This document shows, in pieces, positions 26,095-34,397 of a stretch of 64,000 nucleotides of DNA. Made by a program: the position numbers and the translations under genes. Under the pieces are notes generated by a model, which saw only the letters and a program-made list of their open reading frames with translations, ran no database searches and had not been told where the DNA came from. This DNA comes from Gaoshiqia sp050178015. Lineage in GTDB: Bacteria; Bacteroidota; Bacteroidia; Bacteroidales; Prolixibacteraceae. The DNA lies in assembly GCA_050178015.1 (NCBI GenBank), contig JBFXGM010000001.1:62001-126000 (forward strand), in the 5' to 3' direction. Position 1 is the first letter of the stretch. The number at the start of each line of letters is the position of its first letter.

Positions 26095-27069
26095 TTAGGA
26101 TAGCTTACAATTATACTTGTTGCGGTATTCTACCGGTGTAAGACCGGTTACTTGTTTGAAAGCGGCCCGGAAGGACTTGACATCGGTATAGCCCACTTCG
26201 AACATCACTTCGGTGATATTTTTGCTGCCGGTTTCGATATTCCGTTTGGCCGCCTCTACCTTTACCCGGCGAATGTATTCCAGCACCGAATTGTTAGTCG
26301 CCCTTTTGAAACGGCGCTCAAAGGTGCGCCGGCCAACGGCAATTTTATCGGCCAGATCGTCCACGCTGATTTTTTCATCCACATTTTTCTCGATGTATTC
26401 CTGGGCCTTTTTCACGGCCTCGTCGTGGTGCCCTTTCTGTCCGTTAAATAAGGCAAACGCCGACTGACTGCTCCGGTTTATATCAATGGCAAAGTATTTC
26501 GAGATGAGGATGGCCATTTCACGGCCGGTGAATTTTTCCACCAGGTGTAGCAACAGGTTCCAGTACGAGTGGGCGCCACCGCTAGAATAGAGTCCGCCTT
26601 CCTCCGTAACAATTTGCCCATCCTGTATGAGCACCTGCGGGAACATTCGGCGAAACTGCCCGGTAAAGCCCCAGTGGGTAGAACACTTTTTCCCGTTTAA
26701 CAGTCCAGTGGAGGCCAGCAAAAAAGCCCCAACACAAAGCGATGCAATTTCGGCTCCGTTCCGGTACTGGTCAACAATCCAGGAAAGGGCTTCCCGGTTT
26801 GCCTCAATGGCGTTGGGCAGGTCGCCAAACAAAGCCGGAAGGATGACCAAATCGGCTGTACCGGTATTTTCAAGCAGCCGGTGGGGACGGACGAAAATAG
26901 CGCCGCCAGTCAACGAAATTTCACTGCGAATCCCAACCAATTCTACCTGAAATACCGGTTTTTGGCCACCCCTTACCAAAAACTGGTTGACCGCTTCGAA
27001 ACAATACTGCGGATCGGCAATGGCTTGGATTACCGAGCTTTCTGCCACTAAAATGTATATGGTCTTCAT
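26095..27069 (-). CDS. GlxA-family transcription regulator (DJ-1/PfpI-like plus AraC DNA-binding domain)
   Basis: 324 residues. The N-terminal DJ-1/PfpI-like ligand domain spans about 1-200, with ADLVILPALFGD, the nucleophile-elbow-like IASLCVGAFLLASTGLL and STHWGFTGQFRRMFP. The C-terminal AraC double helix-turn-helix spans about 215-320 (ISVDDLADKIAVGRRTFERRFKRATNNSVLEYIRRVKVEAAK and ITEVMFEVGYTDVKSFRAAFKQVTGLTPVEYR). It is divergent from the SRPBCC-VOC pair and is the natural candidate to regulate it. The inducing ligand is unknown. Confidence 0.9.
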   Translation of the reverse strand: MKTIYILVAESSVIQAIADPQYCFEAVNQFLVRGGQKPVFQVELVGIRSEISLTGGAIFVRPHRLLENTGTADLVILPALFGDLPNAIEANREALSWIVDQYRNGAEIASLCVGAFLLASTGLLNGKKCSTHWGFTGQFRRMFPQVLIQDGQIVTEEGGLYSSGGAHSYWNLLLHLVEKFTGREMAILISKYFAIDINRSSQSAFALFNGQKGHHDEAVKKAQEYIEKNVDEKISVDDLADKIAVGRRTFERRFKRATNNSVLEYIRRVKVEAAKRNIETGSKNITEVMFEVGYTDVKSFRAAFKQVTGLTPVEYRNKYNCKLS

Positions 27070-27110
27070 GTCTGTAGAGATTTATACTGGAACATTATCG
27101 TTTCAATTCA

Positions 27111-27118
27111 CAAAAATA
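27111..27118 (-). promoter_or_regulatory. Probable -7 box of the GlxA-type regulator
   Basis: On the minus strand this reads TATTTTTG, an exact TAnnTTTG, 42 bases upstream of the start codon. Confidence 0.5.
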
Positions 27119-27167
27119 AAGACATTCTTGTCGGAAATTACCCTGAATTTGTCGTTTTTTCACTTCG

Positions 27168-27193
27168 TTGTTTTTAAAAGCCTGTGGTAACTT
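27168..27193 (+). promoter_or_regulatory. Probable promoter of the SRPBCC-VOC pair
   Basis: TTG at 27168 and TAACTTTA at 27186-27193 (one mismatch to TAnnTTTG) have near-consensus spacing. The start codon is at 27241. It shares the intergenic region with the divergent regulator. Confidence 0.45.
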
Positions 27194-27240
27194 TATACTG
27201 CCCGGAGAAATGATCACAGAAACCATTAAATGACATAAAT

Positions 27241-28119
27241 ATGGCAACAGAAACGAAAACAACCATTACAGTATCGGCATCTGTAGGAGCACTGGTTGAA
27301 AAGGTTTGGGAATGCTGGACCAGCCCCTGGCATATTGTGCGATGGAACCAAGCATCGGATGACTGGCACACCCCTACCGCTGAAAATGATCTGCGGGAAG
27401 GCGGAAAATTCTGCAGCCGCATGGAAGCCAAAGACGGAAGTGCTGGCTTCGACTTTACCGGTACCTATCAGCGGGTTGCTCCGTTGCATGAACTGACCTA
27501 CACAATGGATGACGGACGGCTCGTCCGAGTACTATTTGAGGATATGTCGGGCCATACCCGTGTAACCGAAACATTTGAGACCGAAAGATTTCACAGCATT
27601 GAATTGCAACGGGAAGGCTGGCAGGCCATTCTTGACAGCTTCAAAAAACATACGGAAGCCCTGAAAGATACAGAAAAACTACAGATGGAAATCATTCTGG
27701 ATGCACCGCCCGAAAAAGTATTCCGACTGATGCTCGATGCCGAAAAATGGAAAGAATGGACTTCGGCATTTAACCCGGCATCCCGTTATGAGGGGAAATG
27801 GCAAAAAGGGGCCAGCATCCGTTTTCTGGGTGACGGGCCGGATGGGCAAACAGATGGTATGATTGGCCATATCAGGGATTTTGTCGCCGGACAGGTGGTC
27901 AGCATAGAATATACCGGTATTGTAAAGGAGGGCAAGGAAATCACTACCGGCCCTCAATTGGAAGGATGGGCCGGATGCCTGGAAAAGTACAGTTTTTCCG
28001 AAACTGAAGGAAAAACGCTGTTGGTAATCGAAATGGATGCGAACCGGAAGTACCTGGAATATTTCAGAGAAACCTGGCCCAAAGCCCTGGATAAACTAAG
28101 ATTGATTTTTGAAGCATAA
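27241..28119 (+). CDS. Protein with two tandem SRPBCC (AHSA1/START-like) domains
   Basis: 292 residues, cytoplasmic. Residues about 5-140 (TITVSASVGALVEKVWECWTSPWHIVRWNQAS...WQAILDSFKKHTEAL) form one AHSA1-type SRPBCC domain. Residues about 145-292 (KLQMEIILDAPPEKVFRLMLDAEKWKEWTSAF...TWPKALDKLRLIFEA) form a second. The usual AHSA1 protein has a single domain of ~140-150 residues. Such domains bind hydrophobic ligands; the specific ligand is unknown. The gene is followed after 19 bases by a VOC-fold gene, a pairing common in Bacteroidota, and is divergent from the GlxA-type regulator. Confidence 0.85.
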   Translation: MATETKTTITVSASVGALVEKVWECWTSPWHIVRWNQASDDWHTPTAENDLREGGKFCSRMEAKDGSAGFDFTGTYQRVAPLHELTYTMDDGRLVRVLFEDMSGHTRVTETFETERFHSIELQREGWQAILDSFKKHTEALKDTEKLQMEIILDAPPEKVFRLMLDAEKWKEWTSAFNPASRYEGKWQKGASIRFLGDGPDGQTDGMIGHIRDFVAGQVVSIEYTGIVKEGKEITTGPQLEGWAGCLEKYSFSETEGKTLLVIEMDANRKYLEYFRETWPKALDKLRLIFEA

Positions 28120-28138
28120 ACCTTAAAATTAGTTCATT

Positions 28139-28582
28139 ATGGCAACAGTTACCACGTACCCGAATTTTCAGGACCAGACCGAAGAAGCCTTCAATTTTTA
28201 CAAAACCGTTTTTGGCACCGAGTTTTTGGGCGAAGGCTTCATGCGTTTTAAAGATATCCCGCCATCAGAAGACATGCCGCCACTACCCGAACTTGATCAA
28301 AACCTTGTGATGCACGTGGCTCTGCCCATCCTTGGCGGGCACATCCTGATGGGGACCGATGCGCCCGAATCGATGGGCTTTAAACTCACCGCCGGAAACA
28401 ATGTGTACATCAACCTGATGCCCGACACCCGCGAGGAAACCCGGCGCCTGTTCAAAACCCTTTCTGAAGGAGGCGTGGTTGAACAGGAACTGCAGGACAT
28501 GTTTTGGGGCGACTACTACGGGAGCTGCAAGGACCAGTTTGGCGTGCAATGGATGTTTAACTGCTCCGAAAAAGCAAGCTGA
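28139..28582 (+). CDS. VOC-superfamily protein, PhnB-like
   Basis: 147 residues. The sequence pattern (TYPNFQDQTEEAFNFYKTVFGTEF, GGHILMGTDAPESMGF, NNVYINLMPDTREETRRLFKTLSEGG, WGDYYGSCKDQFGVQWMFNC) is that of PhnB/glyoxalase-like VOC proteins, often labelled 3-demethylubiquinone methyltransferase-like. No metal-binding set typical of a true glyoxalase is obvious, so the activity is unknown. It is probably co-transcribed with the SRPBCC gene. Confidence 0.85.
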   Translation: MATVTTYPNFQDQTEEAFNFYKTVFGTEFLGEGFMRFKDIPPSEDMPPLPELDQNLVMHVALPILGGHILMGTDAPESMGFKLTAGNNVYINLMPDTREETRRLFKTLSEGGVVEQELQDMFWGDYYGSCKDQFGVQWMFNCSEKAS

Positions 28583-28827
28583 TTATGCTGGCACGGTAAA
28601 AGCTGGCAGCGCCAGCAGTATCTGCATTTAATAAAGAAAATGCAGCTGGTTGATAGACCGCCACGGTGCTTTTGGGTAGTTTGTCCCACCCATTCATCCT
28701 AAATTGATCGGGCAGGGCTCGTAATCCAAAACTTCATACAAATGAAGAAAATGGACCGGTGTGACCCGGATCACAGAAAATGACCGGTTGTTTGCCTATA
28801 CTTGCCCATTCAATTTAAAGAGACAAG

Positions 28828-29085
28828 ATGAGACCCTTTCAATTTAAACAACTGGACCTGAAACCGGAAGGAACCCGGCTGACACGGATACTGAGATCAC
28901 CCCATTTCCGAAAAACCATGCTGGCCGCCGGGCTGGGCGCCTTGTTGGGATATGCTTTTTTCTATTTCTCGGCTCCGGCAGATTCGAGCATGTTGTGGGG
29001 TAATGAAGCCCTCTCCAATATCCTGATGGGACTTGGATTTGGAATTTTTATCACCAACAGCCCCTGCGCCCGGGGAAGATGTTAA
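28828..29085 (+). CDS. Small predicted membrane protein, unrecognised
   Basis: 85 residues: a polar N-terminus and two hydrophobic segments (about 33-52 LAAGLGALLGYAFFYFSAPA and 61-77 ALSNILMGLGFGIFI). The layout vaguely resembles small Bacteroidota two-helix proteins such as DUF6132, but the match is not convincing. The C-terminus (NSPCARGRC) runs into repeat-rich DNA and may be altered. The 245 bases before it contain only a small hairpin (28622-28645) and no clear gene. Confidence 0.45.
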   Translation: MRPFQFKQLDLKPEGTRLTRILRSPHFRKTMLAAGLGALLGYAFFYFSAPADSSMLWGNEALSNILMGLGFGIFITNSPCARGRC

Positions 29086-29119
29086 GACGCGACAGGGTAA
29101 AATACCGGAGACAGGCCTT

Positions 29120-29152
29120 TTGATTGATGATTGATGATTGATGATTGATGAA
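29120..29152. repeat. Heptamer simple repeat (TTGATGA)n
   Basis: About four copies of TTGATGA in a row, in the gap between the small membrane protein and the lyase gene. A similar GAATGATGAATGAC doublet is at 31971-31998. Confidence 0.85.
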
Positions 29153-29207
29153 TAACAGCTGCCTGTTCCGCTTGTCATTTCGCTGTGATACCGCGATCTG
29201 TCAACTG

Positions 29208-29320
29208 AACACTGTGACTGAACACTGTGACTGATTACTGTGACTGATTACTGTGACTGGAAACTGCGACTGTCAACTGTGACTGCCAACTTTCAACTGC
29301 GACTGAACACTGCAACTGAA
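29208..29320. repeat. 13-bp tandem repeat (AACACTGTGACTG type)
   Basis: At least six in-register 13-base units from 29208 (AACACTGTGACTG twice, ATTACTGTGACTG twice, then GAAACTGCGACTG and TCAACTGTGACTG), followed by degenerate units to about 29320. It lies downstream of the pectate-lyase-like gene and has no open frame of note. Confidence 0.85.
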
Positions 29321-29322
29321 CT

Positions 29323-29363
29323 AAAAAACAAACCCCCTGTCGTCGCTTCGCTCAAACAAGGGG
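29323..29363 (-). terminator. Rho-independent terminator of the lyase gene
   Basis: On the minus strand CCCCTTGT (29363-29356) pairs with ACAGGGGG (29340-29333), followed by TTTGTTTTTT. It lies 20 bases after the lyase stop. Confidence 0.75.
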
Positions 29364-29383
29364 CTTGCTGGCTGTGGCTTTCA

Positions 29384-30913
29384 TCAGCTGATGGTATCCA
29401 CGTTGTTACCGAGGTTGCGGTAGTTAATTTTTTCGTTCGGATTGGTGCCATTCAGGTATTCTTCAACATTGGTATAACCATCGCCGTCCGAATCCATGGC
29501 GCCGTCTGAAGCGTCATGCTGATTCAGCCCGTCTTTGATTTCCCATTCATCCGGCATACCGTCGCCGTCCGTATCTACCGGAACGTTGGCCGGATTATAC
29601 GTTAATTCTGGATAACCTCCCACCTCCGAGATGTCTTTGATGATGCCGGTCTCCGTCATCGGTTTTCCGCTGCGAACCATTTCCGTAACGCGTGCATCCA
29701 CCGCATCGCGCCGGGGAAGTGTGGCGCCCACCTTGGCAAGCACCGATTCAAAAACCATATCGGCAGTTTGGTGTGGCGCAACGGGCCAGCCTTCGAAAGG
29801 CGTGTTCACCCGGGCCAGATTCTCCGGACCACGCATACCGGCCCAGTTGTTTTGGGTAACCTCCTCATTATCATGCATTATATTGCCGGCCACATACCAT
29901 TTGCCGGGCCGGTTTTCGGCTTTGGGATACCAGCCCCCTTCGGCCCAGGCGCTGCCGGGCGAGTACATGCTGCGTTGTTCGATGCGGGCAAAAACCGCAC
30001 GCATATTTTCGTTGGTAGCCGGACCGGGTTTGTAGTAATTATTGATAACGTTTACAAGAGAGGTTTCGTCGCCGCCATCCATCGTGCGGTGGCGCCAGTT
30101 GAAAACCACATTGTAGCGGAAATCAAACGGTCCCGACATGCCGATGGACGGGTTCCGGGCTGTGTTGCACGCAAAAAGATTGTGATGAAACGTGGACGGG
30201 TTGCCACCCCAGGTGCCGCCGAAAGCATGCCCGCGGGCATCGAGCGCCTCGCTGGAGATCGTCCACTGAATGGTGACATTTTGCACCGGATCTTTGATTT
30301 GGGTGCTTCCGTCGAGCGACGGTCTCATGTGGCGATAGAGCGATATGTTTTCGTCCATGCCCCAACTGGTCGAACAATGGTCGATGATGATATCACGGGC
30401 CGGATTGCCGCCGATGTTGTCGTCGCCTTGTCCGCCAACCGGAACCCCGCGACGAACACGAAGGTGCCGCACAATTACGTTGTACGTGTTGATATTCAGG
30501 GTTCCCGCGATGCACATACCGTCACCCGGCGCCGACTGACCAGCGATGGTAATGTCGGGGTGATTGATATTCAGGTCGCCGTCAACGTGGATGGTTCCTG
30601 CCACGCGGAACACCACGATGCGAGGCCCTTCGGCTTCAAGCGCGGCACGCAGGCTGCCCGGGCCACTGTCGTTCAGATTGGTCACAGCGATCACCTGGCC
30701 ACCACGCCCGCCTGTGGTAAACATCCCGGCTCCCCAGGCGCCGGGAAATGCCGGAATGGCGCCCTCAGGCAACCGGGGCGGATGCGGGGGGATCTGTCCG
30801 GGTTCGGGCAGTGAAGAAGAAAAAGCACTCTCCTGTGCATGCATGCCTGTCACTGTGCTTAGAAGAGCAAGTAGCAGCAGACTTCTGCTGATAATTCGAT
30901 GAATTGTTCTCAT
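29384..30913 (-). CDS. Pectate-lyase-like secreted enzyme (PL1-type beta-helix) with Ca-binding C-terminus
   Basis: 509 residues; signal peptide about 1-26 (ending GMHA-QES). The body is a right-handed beta-helix of the pectate lyase 1 type: AFPGAWGAGMFTTGGRGGQVIAVTNLNDSGPGSLRAALE, IVVFRVAGTIHV, ITIAGQSAPGDG, NVIVRHLRVRRG, IIIDHCSTSWGMDENIS, FHHNLFACNTARNPSI. The C-terminus holds two thrombospondin-3/dockerin-like Ca sites (DTDGDGMPDEW, DSDGDGYTNVEEY, about 450-490). It would cleave polygalacturonate by beta-elimination outside the cell or in the periplasm. It is monocistronic and not inside a SusCD locus here. Confidence 0.9.
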   Translation of the reverse strand: MRTIHRIISRSLLLLALLSTVTGMHAQESAFSSSLPEPGQIPPHPPRLPEGAIPAFPGAWGAGMFTTGGRGGQVIAVTNLNDSGPGSLRAALEAEGPRIVVFRVAGTIHVDGDLNINHPDITIAGQSAPGDGMCIAGTLNINTYNVIVRHLRVRRGVPVGGQGDDNIGGNPARDIIIDHCSTSWGMDENISLYRHMRPSLDGSTQIKDPVQNVTIQWTISSEALDARGHAFGGTWGGNPSTFHHNLFACNTARNPSIGMSGPFDFRYNVVFNWRHRTMDGGDETSLVNVINNYYKPGPATNENMRAVFARIEQRSMYSPGSAWAEGGWYPKAENRPGKWYVAGNIMHDNEEVTQNNWAGMRGPENLARVNTPFEGWPVAPHQTADMVFESVLAKVGATLPRRDAVDARVTEMVRSGKPMTETGIIKDISEVGGYPELTYNPANVPVDTDGDGMPDEWEIKDGLNQHDASDGAMDSDGDGYTNVEEYLNGTNPNEKINYRNLGNNVDTIS

Positions 30914-31116
30914 GATTTTATTGGTAAATAAGTGAAATAACTGGGGCTAAAATTCAATAAAATCAACAAGACGAACAAGTTTTTCGGGCATTTTATGAAA
31001 ACGTTTTCAATAATTTTTAATTTATTGCCCTGACAAGTAGCACCTGCCCATATAAGTCCTCTGACTGGGCGCCCTGCCTGGCAACTATTGGATCTGGGCC
31101 TGGCCCTCAGGTTGTG

Positions 31117-31143
31117 GAGATCCCGAAACAAGTTCGGGATGAC
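31117..31143. repeat. Half-copy of the GTCATCCCGAACTTGTTTC repeat
   Basis: GAGATCCCGAAACAAGTTCGGGATGAC is an 8-bp-stem hairpin (ATCCCGAA/TTCGGGAT). Its reverse complement starts like the element at 16565. It is a dispersed repeat. The 284-base gap 30914-31197 holds nothing else I recognise. Confidence 0.65.
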
Positions 31144-31197
31144 TTGATCAATAACTTATGCGGCAACCTCGGCATCCCCGACTGCTTTTCCAAAACC

Positions 31198-31830
31198 TCA
31201 GAGCCGGAAAAATTTATCGTCCGAATAGCACGAAGCATCGTTACGCCGGAAGAAGAGGAAAAGCGCCGGGTGTTCCCGGGCTTGCTGTTCGTTAAGGTGA
31301 AGGGTGTAGGCGCCTGCGCCCCGGCCCACGCCGCAGGCAACGAGCCGCGCCGCATAAGGATCGCCCAGCAGCACCAGGCAAAGCTCGTCGTCGGCTGCTT
31401 CCTGTTGTGTGAAACAACGGGGGTTCCAGCTAATATGCACCTCCGCGGACTGATCAACCAACCGCTTGACAGATAGATTTTTGGGCAGGGGCATCGACCC
31501 GCAAGAAAAATGCAGCAGGCTTTGGTCAACCAGTTGCCCGAATTCTCCAAAGGCCGGCAGGTTGGCCTTGATAAACAAGTTGTAGCCGGTATGCTTTTTA
31601 GTGGCCGAGCGTTTCCAGATCGGTTCTACAAATTCCTGTTTCACCTTTCGGTACAATACATTCACCCCATAAAACCGCTTTCGGTGTTCTTGTTGCTTTT
31701 GACTCCAACTGTCGCTTTTCCGTTTTTCGGGGGCCATGCGGACAATGGTTTCGTCGCCGTAAGGAACAAAAACCAAGTTACCCAGCTTACCGCTTAGCTG
31801 TAGTCCTCCAATGCCTTTCGTTCGTGCCAT
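31198..31830 (-). CDS. Hypothetical protein, DUF6266-like
   Basis: 210 residues from the ATG at 31830 (MARTKGIGGLQLSGKLGNLVFVPYGDETIVRMAPEKRK); the in-frame extension to 31866 is less likely. The Met-Ala-Arg start, Gly-rich SGKLGNLV segment and following basic stretch recall Bacteroidota DUF6266 proteins. The rest (about 100-210) looks like a beta-sandwich. There is no signal peptide. The function is unknown and the family assignment is weak. It has a run of rare-looking GC-rich codons near 31300-31330 but no sign of disruption. Confidence 0.5.
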   Translation of the reverse strand: MARTKGIGGLQLSGKLGNLVFVPYGDETIVRMAPEKRKSDSWSQKQQEHRKRFYGVNVLYRKVKQEFVEPIWKRSATKKHTGYNLFIKANLPAFGEFGQLVDQSLLHFSCGSMPLPKNLSVKRLVDQSAEVHISWNPRCFTQQEAADDELCLVLLGDPYAARLVACGVGRGAGAYTLHLNEQQAREHPALFLFFRRNDASCYSDDKFFRL

Positions 31831-32331
31831 GTTTGCTGTTTTAATAAAGAATAAATAATCATTCACTAAGATTTCCCTAAGTTAATATATAATAAGCTTA
31901 GAGAAAGCTTACAGAAACCTTTTATTAAACACAATGTTTGTCCCTCGGAAAGACGAAGGGAGAGCCTTTGGAATGATGAATGACGAATGATGAATGACGA
32001 CTGGAGTGCGTTACAATTGCTTCTCTTTTCTATCAAGTAACCCGCCGACAGCGCAGGCAGGCGAAGCTTTAGCCAAATGCCATGTTTCCACTTTTCCGTT
32101 TGGCAATCAATGTCCACATGCCACACCAAGACTCTTTGGTAGGACAAGCCGAGGCGGCCTGCAACACACTTACTTCTCATTTGGGCATGCAATAGCGGCC
32201 TGACACGCCTTCACTTTTTAGGTTGCCGGTTGTTGGCGCGTCACCACGACACCCCCGTTCAATTCTTCGGCATTTTAAGAGGTATATTGAATATGTTTTG
32301 TAAATTGGTAAGCGGGAAAAAATTTAAATTT
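31831..32331. other. Non-coding region with short tandem repeats
   Basis: About 500 bases. It holds a 14-bp direct doublet GAATGATGAATGAC (31971-31984 and 31985-31998). I see no supported gene; open frames here are short and lack family features. The upstream region of the OMP gene (32230-32331) is AT-rich, but I cannot pick a convincing promoter. Confidence 0.5.
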
Positions 32332-32970
32332 ATGAAGGAGATACTAGCTATCATTGGATTCTGTGCAATCATTTCCATTAAATCAAATGCTCAGAATCTT
32401 GAATTAGGTTTGAAGGCCGGATTTGGCATTTCCAATATACACATTACAAATCTTCCAGAAACCGTAAATCATTCGGACATTTTCTCATCCATTCTATCAT
32501 ACGGTATAAACGGAACCTTAAACTACAAAGGCAATGAACTATTAGGATTTTCAATTGAGCCTGGTTTTATAGAAAAAGGCTGGTTTTCATATAAAGGGAC
32601 GGACCATGAAGATAAATATACCATCCAATATCTTCAAGTCCCCATTTTATGTGACTTCTATTGGTCTGAAAAATTGTTCTTTTCCATTGGACCAGAAATG
32701 AATTACTTGCTACACGCAGAAAATAAATCTACCTATGGTAGTGTGGAAATAACTAATTTGAATAATAAGCTTGAATTATCAGGAGTGATTGGCTGTACCT
32801 ATAAAATCTCCGAGGATTTGGATGCCGGAATTCGGTATAGTCATGGGCTGACACAAACATCTGATAAAGCATTCTGGATAAATGATGAACTTGATGAAAT
32901 CCCATCGGAACTGAAAGACTATAATCAATACCTACAGCTTTTTATTAAAATGAAATTAAAAAGTTTTTGA
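32332..32970 (+). CDS. Outer-membrane beta-barrel protein (PorT/OMP_b-brl type)
   Basis: 212 residues from the ATG at 32332, which gives a signal peptide (MKEILAIIGFCAIISIKSNAQ, cleavage near SNA-Q). An in-frame ATG at 32230 would bury it. The mature part has alternating amphipathic strands typical of an eight-stranded barrel (LELGLKAGFGISNIHI, GINGTLNYKG, IEPGFIEKGWFSYKG, IQYLQVPILCDFYW, GIRYSHGLTQT). The partner and function are unknown. The gene is AT-richer than its neighbours and stands alone beside a MITE-like element, so acquisition is possible. Confidence 0.7.
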   Translation: MKEILAIIGFCAIISIKSNAQNLELGLKAGFGISNIHITNLPETVNHSDIFSSILSYGINGTLNYKGNELLGFSIEPGFIEKGWFSYKGTDHEDKYTIQYLQVPILCDFYWSEKLFFSIGPEMNYLLHAENKSTYGSVEITNLNNKLELSGVIGCTYKISEDLDAGIRYSHGLTQTSDKAFWINDELDEIPSELKDYNQYLQLFIKMKLKSF

Positions 32971-32991
32971 GAATAGATCAACATAAAATAA

Positions 32992-33207
32992 CATTGGTGT
33001 CCGATAAAGAGGAAATAAAGTCCCTACGGGACTTTGACGGAGCTGTTAACATGTTTTCTACCAATATGTTGTCCCTATGGGACAGTCCCTTTAGGGACGT
33101 AATGTGGGTAGAAGAAAAAAGCAACCCCTGATTCACCAAGTCCCTTTGGGGACGCAATAAAAACGCGGGTTACAGCATTTTTAGAATAAATTAACCGGAC
33201 ACCAATG
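32992..33207. mobile_element. MITE-like element with 12-bp terminal inverted repeats and internal REP-type hairpins
   Basis: CATTGGTGTCCG at 32992-33003 is matched by CGGACACCAATG at 33196-33207. Inside the 216 bases are four GTCCCTNNGGGAC-type palindromes (33020-33032, 33071-33083, 33085-33098, 33140-33153). No open frame is present. The gap 32971-33306 contains nothing else recognisable. The MITE call is inferred from structure alone. Confidence 0.6.
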
Positions 33208-33306
33208 ATAAAATAAAAACCCGTGCAGGTACGGCACAGATTACCAGCAAAGGGAATTCGGAAATAAAATACACTGCGATGCTGATAAACAACAAACATT
33301 GAAACA

Positions 33307-34380
33307 ATGAAAACACTGAGAAACCAGAAAAATTCGCAACTGCTGAACCGGAAGAAGCCCGATCCCAATAACTTTGTCTTCACCGGCTCCAAATCGGTCG
33401 ATCATTTCGACATCCAGCTGTTCCGATACAATAAAGAACAATGTACCGAAAACCAGGGCATCCTGCCATCGCAGGTGGAGCAGTTTGCAGACAACGACTT
33501 TCATTATTGGCTGAATGTTTATGGCCTCGACGATCCCGATCCGGTGGTTACGGTGTGCCGGAAACAGCAAATCCACAATTTGGTTATTCAGGACATCCTG
33601 GACGTTAACCAGCGCCCCAAATTCCAGGTGTTCGAAAATTTTTGTTTCCTGACCATTAAATCGACCGTACCTTCCAACTCGGATTTAATGATCGAGCAAA
33701 TCAGTTTTGTGTTCGGGAAAAACTATTTGTTGTCGTTTCAGGAAAAAAAGGCCGACTATTTTGAGCATCTGCGCTACCGTCTGCGCGAGAACAAAGGCAT
33801 CATCCGCGAACGGGGATCCGATTATTTACTCTATACACTGCTGGAAGCCATTCTCGACAATTACTTTAAAACCCTCCAGCAGATCGATGGTGAAGTGGAA
33901 CAACTGAACTTTGTGAATGTTAACGCTGACCCTTCCCCCACCTCGCTCGAGATAATTGAGCACCACAAAAAATCCGTTCTCTTCATCAAAAAGGCCATCC
34001 TCCCGATCAAAGAATTCACCCTGATAATTGACCGCGAAGAAAATGCGTACATCGAAAAAAGACACCTGAAATATTTTCTGGAGATTCAGGATTTATGCTT
34101 AACCTTGCTGGACAATTGTGACATCATTTTATCAACCTTGGAAAGTAAAACGAACCTGTTTTTTTCGGTGCAGGGACACCGGATGAACCAGGTGATGAAG
34201 ACGCTGACCATTGTGGCTACGGTTTTCATCCCGCTGACGTTTATTGCCGGTGTTTACGGAATGAACTTTGTCCACATGCCCGAGTTGCAGTGGAAATACG
34301 GATACGCCGCCATTTGGTTGATCATGCTGCTCATTCTTGCCGGAATGATCCTTTATTTGAGACGGAAAAAATGGTTTTAA
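33307..34380 (+). CDS. corA: CorA-family magnesium/cobalt transport protein
   Basis: 357 residues. The N-terminal cytoplasmic alpha/beta domain runs to about 290. Two C-terminal membrane helices (about 297-317 and 333-352) follow, with the signature Gly318-Met319-Asn320 in FIAGVYGMNF and a basic C-terminus (RRKKWF). CorA pentamers form a Mg2+ channel in the inner membrane. It lies 17 bases before a CaCA-type exchanger gene, so the two ion transporters may be co-transcribed. Confidence 0.92.
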   Translation: MKTLRNQKNSQLLNRKKPDPNNFVFTGSKSVDHFDIQLFRYNKEQCTENQGILPSQVEQFADNDFHYWLNVYGLDDPDPVVTVCRKQQIHNLVIQDILDVNQRPKFQVFENFCFLTIKSTVPSNSDLMIEQISFVFGKNYLLSFQEKKADYFEHLRYRLRENKGIIRERGSDYLLYTLLEAILDNYFKTLQQIDGEVEQLNFVNVNADPSPTSLEIIEHHKKSVLFIKKAILPIKEFTLIIDREENAYIEKRHLKYFLEIQDLCLTLLDNCDIILSTLESKTNLFFSVQGHRMNQVMKTLTIVATVFIPLTFIAGVYGMNFVHMPELQWKYGYAAIWLIMLLILAGMILYLRRKKWF

Positions 34381-34397
34381 TTTAATCGTGTGCTGGT

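Noticed and set aside
29768..30814. Plus-strand open frame of 348 codons opposite the pectate-lyase-like gene
   Set aside because: The minus strand has a signal peptide, beta-helix motifs, Ca-binding sites and its own terminator; the plus frame has none.
33020..33153. CRISPR-like series of short palindromes
   Set aside because: The units are 13-14 bp with unequal spacing and no spacer regularity. REP-type hairpins inside a MITE-like element explain them better.
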